Assembly: GCA_027064265.1 (NCBI GenBank)
Contig: JAMOQA010000478.1
Span: forward strand, 1 to 8,224
Length of the DNA: 8,224 nt
Direction: 5' to 3'
Source of the DNA: Acidobacteriota bacterium
GTDB taxonomy: Bacteria > Acidobacteriota > Polarisedimenticolia > J045
A model generated the notes under the pieces. That model had not been told where the DNA came from. It did no database searches and worked only from the letters and a program-made list of their open reading frames with translations. Below are positions 1-5,012 of the stretch, piece after piece (position 1 is the stretch's first letter; each line of letters starts with the position of its first letter). The translations under genes and the position numbers were made by a program.

Positions 1-672
1 GCTCCGCTCGCGGGCCACCTCCCGGAACACGTCCTCGACCCGCCGGGGCACGAGCCCGACGACGACCGGCACGCCCGGCTTGACGATGCCGGCCTTCTCC
101 CGGGCGATCTCCCGCAGGGTGCGGCCGAGGGTCCTCGTGTGGTCCCGGGCGATCGAGGTGATCACCGCCAGCTCGGGCCGGAGCACGTTCGTCGCGTCGA
201 GCCGCCCCCCGAGCCCCGTCTCGACGACGGCGAGGTCGACCCGGTCTTCCGCGAAGGCGAGGAAGGCCGCGGCGGTCATCATCTCGAAGAACGAGGGGTG
301 CCGCGGGACCGCCCCTTCCGCGAGGGCCCGCGCCGCCTCGTCCCGCAGGCGCGCGATCAGCGACCGGAACCGGGCCGGGTCGATGTCGTCGTCCCCGAGG
401 CGGATCCGCTCCTCCGGGCGGACCAGGTGCGGGCTGGTGTTGAGGCCGGCGTGGAGCCCGGAGGCGCCGGCGATCGCGTGGAGCATCGCCGCCACGGAAC
501 CCTTCCCGTTGGTGCCGGCAACGTGCACGGAGCGAAACCGGCGCTGCGGTTCGCCGAGGAACCGGACGAACCCGAGGGCGGTGTCCAGGTCCCACTTGAT
601 GCCGCCCCCGCGCAGGGAGTACAGCCACGCGACCAGGGGGTCGCTCCCGGGCGGGGAGAGGGGGGAGGGCAC
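1..672 (-). CDS. folC: Folylpolyglutamate synthase / dihydrofolate synthase (N-terminal 224 residues, truncated by window edge)
   Basis: This is a Mur-ligase-family enzyme that adds glutamate to folates (and in bifunctional members to dihydropteroate) with ATP, in the cytoplasm. Reading from a GTG at 672, the frame is open for 224 codons to the window edge, about half of the usual ~430 residues. Family signatures appear in order: LYSL...GIKWDLD near residues 18-30, the ATP-binding P-loop HVAGTNGKGS at about 50-59, GLNTSPHL and RPEERIR in the next block, then FFEMMTAAAF, VETGLGGRLDATNV and EKAGIVKPGVP. The EKAGI lysine matches the position carbamylated in characterised homologues. The GTG was chosen because it sits 11 bp after the accD stop and gives a typical N-terminus. 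No clear Shine-Dalgarno precedes it, so translational coupling to accD is likely. The accD-folC order is widespread in bacteria. Family call very secure; exact start less so. Confidence 0.95.
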   Translation of the reverse strand, partial: MPSPLSPPGSDPLVAWLYSLRGGGIKWDLDTALGFVRFLGEPQRRFRSVHVAGTNGKGSVAAMLHAIAGASGLHAGLNTSPHLVRPEERIRLGDDDIDPARFRSLIARLRDEAARALAEGAVPRHPSFFEMMTAAAFLAFAEDRVDLAVVETGLGGRLDATNVLRPELAVITSIARDHTRTLGRTLREIAREKAGIVKPGVPVVVGLVPRRVEDVFREVARERS

Positions 673-683
673 GGGCGGAAGCG

Positions 684-1550
684 TCAGGCCTCGGCGGCGG
701 CCGGGGCCCGCCAGAGGAGGCGGAGCAACCGGGCGAGGGTCTCGCGCATCTCGTTCCGCTCGACCACCAGGTCGACCATGCCGTGGTCGAGGAGGAACTC
801 GGAGCGCTGGAACCCCTCGGGCAGCTTCTGGCGGATCGTCTGCTCGATCACCCGCGGACCGGCGAACCCGATCAGGGCGCCCGGCTCGGCGATGTTGACG
901 TCGCCGAGCATCGCGTAGCTGGCGGTGACGCCCCCGGTGGTCGGGTCGGTCAGGATCGAGAAGAACGGGATGCGCGCCTCGTGGAGCTTCGCGAGGGCCG
1001 CGGAGATCTTCGCCATCTGCATCAGGGAGAGCGCTCCCTCCTGCATCCGGGCGCCGCCGGAGGTGGAGATCACGATCAGCGGCTTCGTCTCCTCGAGGGC
1101 CCGCTCCGCGGCCCGGGTGATCTTCTCGCCGACGACCGAGCCCATCGAGCCGCCCATGAAGCCGTACTCCATCGCGGCGGCGACCACCGGGATCTTCTCG
1201 ATGGCGCCGGTGACGCAGATCACGGCGTCGTTGAGGCCGGTCTTCTTCCGGTAGGTCTCCAGCCGTTCCCGGTAGGGCTTCGTGTCCTGGAACTTCAGCG
1301 GATCGACCGAGGCGAGGGCCGCGTCGAACTCGACCATCGAGCCCTCGTCGAGGATCGCCGCCAGGCGATCCCGGGCGGAGATCCGGAAGTGGTACCCGCA
1401 CTTCGGGCAGATCCACGCGCGGCGGACCACCTCCTTGCGGTAGATGATCTCCTTGCACCCGGCGCACTTCACCCACATCCCTTCCGGGATCCGGGCGGTG
1501 GTCTGCTCGGGGAGCTGCCGCGGTTTCTTGTCCTTGCGGAACCAGGCCAT
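684..1550 (-). CDS. accD: Acetyl-CoA carboxylase carboxyltransferase subunit beta
   Basis: AccD pairs with AccA to move the carboxyl group from carboxybiotin on AccB to acetyl-CoA, giving malonyl-CoA for fatty-acid synthesis in the cytoplasm. The 288 residues match the normal family length (E. coli about 304). The N-terminal zinc ribbon is complete: C29, C32, C48 and C51 (CAGC...CPKC). The crotonase-fold carboxyltransferase core follows, with GGSMGSVVGEKITRA at 133-147, the glycine-rich STSGGARMQEG at 162-172, TDPTTGGVTASYAMLGD at 201-217 and GFAGPRVIEQT at 228-238. The ATG at 1550 is supported by MAWF, a common AccD beginning, and by GAGG at 1557-1560, six bases upstream. It is the first gene of an operon with folC, and a promoter is visible about 70 bp upstream. 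Nothing is missing or odd. Confidence 0.98.
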   Translation of the reverse strand: MAWFRKDKKPRQLPEQTTARIPEGMWVKCAGCKEIIYRKEVVRRAWICPKCGYHFRISARDRLAAILDEGSMVEFDAALASVDPLKFQDTKPYRERLETYRKKTGLNDAVICVTGAIEKIPVVAAAMEYGFMGGSMGSVVGEKITRAAERALEETKPLIVISTSGGARMQEGALSLMQMAKISAALAKLHEARIPFFSILTDPTTGGVTASYAMLGDVNIAEPGALIGFAGPRVIEQTIRQKLPEGFQRSEFLLDHGMVDLVVERNEMRETLARLLRLLWRAPAAAEA

Positions 1551-1619
1551 GGCGATCCTCGGTCGGCGACCCCGTGGGGCGCGCGAGAAGGTGGGCCCGG
1601 GCTCGCCGAGCCATCGGCC

Positions 1620-1648
1620 AGCCTATCGGGGGGGCGGGGCGGCGTCAA
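1620..1648 (-). promoter_or_regulatory. Sigma70-type promoter for accD-folC
   Basis: On the minus strand a -35 box TTGACG (1643-1648) is followed after exactly 17 bp by TAGGCT (1620-1625), which keeps the T, A and final T of the -10 consensus. Transcription would start near 1613, leaving a leader of about 60 nt before the accD ATG. It lies in the divergent accD/rpsU intergenic region, about 70 bp from the oppositely oriented rpsU promoter. Inferred from box match and spacing only. Confidence 0.6.
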
Positions 1649-1717
1649 CGGGGAAGGTGACCGGGAGTCAGCCCGGGCCGACCGGGAAAACCGCCCGTCC
1701 CGCGCCGCCGGCCGATC

Positions 1718-1746
1718 TTGACACCCGGGCGCCGGGGGCGTACCCT
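1718..1746 (+). promoter_or_regulatory. Sigma70-type promoter for rpsU
   Basis: A perfect -35 box TTGACA (1718-1723) is followed by a 17-bp spacer and TACCCT (1741-1746), which keeps T1, A2 and T6 of the -10 consensus. A consensus -35 at the ideal spacing in such GC-rich DNA is unlikely by chance. Transcription would begin near 1753, right at the first arm of the inverted repeats described for the leader, and gives a leader of about 140 nt ahead of a 66-codon gene. Confidence 0.7.
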
Positions 1747-1751
1747 TCCCG

Positions 1752-1892
1752 CGGTCTCCCCCGAAGGGAGAACGGGGTGTTCGTGCCCTTCCGGCCCGGG
1801 GCCGGAGGGGTTTCCCATTGCCGGGAGACCGGGCCGCCCGGGGCGGCCACGAACGCGCGGCCGAGGGGCCGCGGGAGGAGCTGGAGACCGAG
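1752..1892 (+). promoter_or_regulatory. Structured rpsU 5' leader, attenuator-like
   Basis: The RNA between the predicted start and the rpsU ATG holds several inverted repeats. The strongest is an 11-bp stem with one G-U pair and a 3-nt loop (1786-1796 with 1800-1810), followed directly by TTT (1811-1813), which resembles an intrinsic terminator. Its left arm can instead pair upstream: GAAGGG (1763-1768) with CCCTTC (1786-1791), enclosing a small GAAC/GTTC hairpin (1770-1773, 1779-1782). The two folds are mutually exclusive. A perfect 9-bp pair, CGGTCTCCC (1752-1760) with GGGAGACCG (1823-1831), brackets this block. Two more 7-bp hairpins follow (1832-1838/1842-1848 and 1856-1862/1867-1873), the last ending at the GGAGGAG upstream of the start codon. 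No known riboswitch or ribosomal-protein leader was recognised, and high GC raises the background of such repeats. Confidence 0.45.
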
Positions 1893-2093
1893 ATGCCCGA
1901 TTCCACCTACGTCGTCGTCAAGGACGATCTCGAGAAGGCCCTGCGCCGGTTCCGCCGGAAGGTCGAGAAGTTCGGCATTCGCAAGGCGATCCGCCAGCAC
2001 GAGTACTACGAGAAGCCGTCCGAGCGCCGCCGCCGTCGGCGCCGCGAGAACGAGCGCAAGCGCCGCAAGGCCGAGCGCAAGAACGCCCGCTAG
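1893..2093 (+). CDS. rpsU: 30S ribosomal protein bS21
   Basis: bS21 is a small basic protein of the 30S subunit that sits near the anti-Shine-Dalgarno end of 16S rRNA and helps initiation. The 66 residues match the family closely: MPDSTYVVVKDDLEKALRRF, then RKVEKFGIRKAIRQHEYYEKPSE and a strongly basic tail. The LRRFRRK and YEKPS elements align with E. coli S21 (71 residues). The tail carries seven consecutive arginines (R45-R51). The ATG at 1893 is chosen because S21 begins MP and GGAG at 1883-1886 lies six bases upstream; a stronger GGAGGAG lies further back at 1874-1880. An in-frame TTG at 1818 would add 25 unrelated residues and is rejected. The gene is monocistronic, with its own promoter, a long leader and a terminator. 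Its presence argues against an actinobacterial source. Confidence 0.97.
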   Translation: MPDSTYVVVKDDLEKALRRFRRKVEKFGIRKAIRQHEYYEKPSERRRRRRRENERKRRKAERKNAR

Positions 2094-2118
2094 CGGCGCG
2101 ACGACCCCCGGCTCCTCC

Positions 2119-2147
2119 CGCGCACCGTCCCCGGCGGTGCGCGTTTT
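2119..2147 (+). terminator. Rho-independent terminator of rpsU
   Basis: A perfect 9-bp stem, CGCGCACCG (2119-2127) with CGGTGCGCG (2135-2143), encloses a 7-nt loop and is followed at once by TTTT (2144-2147). It begins 26 bp after the rpsU stop codon. There is no A-rich tract on its left side, so it should act only on plus-strand transcription. It separates rpsU from the kinase gene. Confidence 0.88.
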
Positions 2148-2211
2148 CCGTGCCTTCCCGTCCCGGATTGCCTCCTCTCGTCCCCTGCTCCGGATCGTGC
2201 ATCGTCCGGGC

Positions 2212-2217
2212 TAGAAT
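2212..2217 (+). promoter_or_regulatory. Candidate -10 box for the kinase gene
   Basis: TAGAAT matches five of six bases of the -10 consensus and stands out in GC-rich surroundings. It lies just after the rpsU terminator and 26 bp before the kinase GTG, which predicts a leader of about 20 nt. No convincing -35 box is found 16-18 bp upstream, so it may depend on an activator or another sigma factor. Confidence 0.45.
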
Positions 2218-2243
2218 GGGCCGGTCACCCGAAAGGGGAGGCC

Positions 2244-5012
2244 GTGCCGTCCCGCTCCAGCCGACCGTCCCGTCCCGGCGCCGACGATCCCACCCGCCCC
2301 CTCGAACCGGGGCAGGCGGGGGCCGTGTTGCGATTCGAGGGGCTCACCGAAGGCGCCCTCTTCGCCGGCCGGTACCGGATCGAGGCGCGGATCGGGCACG
2401 GGGGGACCGGGGAGGTCTTCCGCGCCCGGGACGAGCTGGCCGACCAGGTGGTCGCCCTGAAGGTCCTGTTCCCGGGGACCGGTGGGGTGACCCTGGAACG
2501 GCTGCGGCGCGAGCTGCGCCTCGTCCGGAAGCTGCGCCACCCCGGGATCCTGCGGATCCACGACCTCGGGGAGGCGGAGGGCCTGCTCTACCTCGTGACC
2601 GAGTTCCTCCCGGGCGAGAGCCTCCGGGCCCGTCTCGATCGCGTGGGGCCGCTCTCCCCGAAAGAGGCACGGCGCATCCTCGCCGGCCTCCTCGGAGCCC
2701 TGGCGGCCGCCCATGACGCGGGCCTCGTCCACCGCGACGTGAAGCCCGGGAACGTCTTCCTCGTTCCCCGCCCCGGCGGGGGGGAACAGGTCGTGCTGCT
2801 CGACTTCGGTCTCGCCCGGGAGGTCGAGGGAAGGCACCTGACCACCGTCGGCCGCTTCGTCGGCACACCGGCCTACAGCGCCCCGGAGCAGGTCCGGGGG
2901 GAGCGGGACGTGGGGCCGGCGGCGGACCTGTACGCCGCCGGGATCACCGCCTGGGAGATGCTGGCGGGGCGCCCGCCCTTCGAGGCGCTCGCCGACGTGG
3001 ACGTCCTGGCGGCCCACCTCGAGGGGAGCCTCCCGTCTCCCCGGCGCGCCCTCGCGGGCACGCCGGTCGTGCTCCGTGCCCTCGTCCTGAGGCTCCTCGA
3101 ACGGGATCCCGCCCGGCGGCCGACGGCCCGTCGGGCGCTCGCCATCCTCGAGTCCGGAGGGCTCCGTTCCGCCCTCGCGGCCCGGGGTTTCCTCGCGGCC
3201 CGGCTCGGCCGGCGCGCGCGGGCCGGGCTCGCGGGCGTCCTCGCCGCCCTCCTCGTCCTCGGGGTCGCCGCCGGTTGGGCGCTCACGCCGACCTCGGTGC
3301 GGGTCGAGGACGGTCGCATCCTGGTTCGGCTCCGGGCCGGGGGAGAGGTTTCCCGGGGGGCGACGGAGAAGCCGGCGGCGGCAGTTGCCCTGGGGGCAGG
3401 AGTCGGGCCGTTCCGGCGCCTGTGGGTCGTCGAGGGCCCGGACGGGACGGCGGAGGAGAACCGCTCCCGCGACGTACCCGGGATCCTGTCGGCACGACCG
3501 TGGTTCGCGCCCTTCCGTCTTCGTTCGCGGCCGGGGGGGAGCCTTCCGTGGAAGTGGATTCCCTGGCCGGACGTGGGCGGCCGGTACAGGAAGGTCCGGG
3601 CGTGGTCCCTCGAAGGGGTCCGCCGGGCGGAGGAACCCCTGCTCGTCGTCGCCGGGAACCACTCTCCCAGCTACCCCTCGTGGGTCGTGCTCCTCGCGCC
3701 GGACGGCGAGCTGCTCGGGCCCTGGTTCCACCCGGGGCACGTGGAGACGGTGCTTCCCTACCGTGCCGCCGGGGGAGACCTCCGCCTGGGAATCGTCGCC
3801 TACGGGAACCTGCTGGGACCGCGCCCGGTGGTCTACGGCCTGCCGGCATCGTTCCACGTCAGGGGCCAGGCGCCTCCCTGGACCGCTCCCCTTGCGAGCG
3901 TCGGGCCGGCTCCCGGCTGGGTGACGTTCCTTCCGTTCGGGCCTCTCGTCCACGACCTCCGCCTGGCGGCCCGGGGCGGTGGCCTCGAGGTGGAAGCTCC
4001 CGGCATGGCGCCGGCGGCCCTCGACCCGGCCACCGGTGTCCCCCTCGCGCCGGACGGCCGGGGAGGGCTCTCCCCGGAGGAGTGGAAGGAGCGCCGTCGG
4101 CATCTCCTCTCGCTGCTCGAGGAGGAAGCGGGGCTGGTCCAGACCGGGCGCCCGGCGGAAGGCGCGGTGCTCCTCGACCGGTTCGCGCGCGAGGTGGACG
4201 GCCCGCCGGAGATGGTCGCGGTCGCCGCCCTGCGGGCCGCCGTCGCTCACCTCCGCTCCGCGGAGTTCCGGGGACGGATCGCCCTCGAGTCCGCCCTCTC
4301 CGCGGTCGACCGGGCCCTCGCCGCCGAGCCGGCTCTCCCCCGGGCGCGTCTCCTCCGGGAGGAGCTGCTGCTCCGCCTGGGAAGAACGGCCGAGGTGGCC
4401 CGTCTCCTCCGGGACTGGGGCCGCGGGGGGGAGGAAGCGATGTACGCCTACGAGCACCTGCTGCTCGACCGGCTGGCGGGCACGCCCGTGCCGCCGGAGC
4501 GGTTCCTCCGCCCGTGGCGCTCCCCCGGCCCGGGGAACCCCTGGATGCGGCTCGTGGCCCAGGTGATCGCCCGGGACCGGGAGGACTGGTCCGCTGCCGA
4601 GCGCCTGGCTTCCGGCATCCCGCGGAGCTGGAAGTCGGGCTGGAACCTCCACCACTGGTGGGCCGCCCGGGCGTTCCTCGACCGGCCCGACCCGGACCCG
4701 GCGGCGGCGCTCCGTCACCTGTCGCGGGAGGCTCTCGAGGGGGACGCCGGGATGACCCTCCCGGTCTCGACCACCCGGCTCCTGGCGACGGTGCTGGCGA
4801 CGGGGGCGAGCCCGCCGTCACTCCTCGACGCGGCGGAGGCGGAGTGCTCCCGTCTCGCTCGCCGGGCGACGTTCGACCTCCATGCCCTGGCGATGCTCCC
4901 CTGGGCTCGGGAAGACCTCGAGCGGGCGCGGCGCCTGCTCGAGGGACGGTCGGTCAGGGCGCCGGGGCCGGGGTCTCCCCGGGAGTCGCCGCGGCGTTCC
5001 CCTCGTCCATGA
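2244..5012 (+). CDS. Transmembrane Ser/Thr protein kinase with unrecognised periplasmic domain and TPR-like C-terminus
   Basis: This is a Hanks-type kinase of 922 residues. The cytoplasmic catalytic domain (about 44-305) is intact: glycine loop GHGGTGEVFRARD (51-63), lysine K73 in VALK, alpha-C glutamate E90, catalytic loop HRDVKPGN (163-170), DFG (187-189), and GTPAYSAPEQ (207-216) with T200, T201 and T208 as candidate autophosphorylation sites. An RR-flanked hydrophobic stretch at 326-347 is the single transmembrane helix, placing residues 350-922 in the periplasm. Residues 350-600 look beta-rich, with propeller-like phrases such as SWVVLLAPDGELLGPWFHPGH. Residues 612-902 are helical and TPR-like (ALAAEPALPRARLLREELLL). 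No PASTA or FHA domain is seen. Start GTG 2244 follows AAAGGGGAGG closely; GTG 2325 is an alternative that still keeps the kinase domain. The last 19 codons overlap the convergent gene. Kinase identity secure; ligand and substrates unknown. Confidence 0.95.
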   Translation: MPSRSSRPSRPGADDPTRPLEPGQAGAVLRFEGLTEGALFAGRYRIEARIGHGGTGEVFRARDELADQVVALKVLFPGTGGVTLERLRRELRLVRKLRHPGILRIHDLGEAEGLLYLVTEFLPGESLRARLDRVGPLSPKEARRILAGLLGALAAAHDAGLVHRDVKPGNVFLVPRPGGGEQVVLLDFGLAREVEGRHLTTVGRFVGTPAYSAPEQVRGERDVGPAADLYAAGITAWEMLAGRPPFEALADVDVLAAHLEGSLPSPRRALAGTPVVLRALVLRLLERDPARRPTARRALAILESGGLRSALAARGFLAARLGRRARAGLAGVLAALLVLGVAAGWALTPTSVRVEDGRILVRLRAGGEVSRGATEKPAAAVALGAGVGPFRRLWVVEGPDGTAEENRSRDVPGILSARPWFAPFRLRSRPGGSLPWKWIPWPDVGGRYRKVRAWSLEGVRRAEEPLLVVAGNHSPSYPSWVVLLAPDGELLGPWFHPGHVETVLPYRAAGGDLRLGIVAYGNLLGPRPVVYGLPASFHVRGQAPPWTAPLASVGPAPGWVTFLPFGPLVHDLRLAARGGGLEVEAPGMAPAALDPATGVPLAPDGRGGLSPEEWKERRRHLLSLLEEEAGLVQTGRPAEGAVLLDRFAREVDGPPEMVAVAALRAAVAHLRSAEFRGRIALESALSAVDRALAAEPALPRARLLREELLLRLGRTAEVARLLRDWGRGGEEAMYAYEHLLLDRLAGTPVPPERFLRPWRSPGPGNPWMRLVAQVIARDREDWSAAERLASGIPRSWKSGWNLHHWWAARAFLDRPDPDPAAALRHLSREALEGDAGMTLPVSTTRLLATVLATGASPPSLLDAAEAECSRLARRATFDLHALAMLPWAREDLERARRLLEGRSVRAPGPGSPRESPRRSPRP

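Noticed and set aside
80..1254. Plus-strand open frames opposite folC and accD
   Set aside because: They are antisense to two unmistakable housekeeping genes and encode Arg/Gly/Pro-rich sequence without recognisable domains.
1818..1892. In-frame TTG start extending bS21 by 25 residues
   Set aside because: S21 proteins begin at the MP seen at 1893. The upstream stretch is part of the structured leader, and a Shine-Dalgarno is correctly placed for the ATG.
2211..4718. An 835-codon open frame on the minus strand opposite the kinase gene
   Set aside because: It is antisense to a gene with intact kinase motifs. Its product is a Pro/Arg/Gly/Glu-rich string with no domain. Long stop-free antisense frames are expected in DNA of this GC content.
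4968..4982. A CCGGGG-TCT-CCCCGG hairpin near the convergent gene ends, considered as a shared terminator
   Set aside because: The stem is only 6 bp, there is no T tract on either side, and it lies inside both coding regions. GC-rich background explains it.
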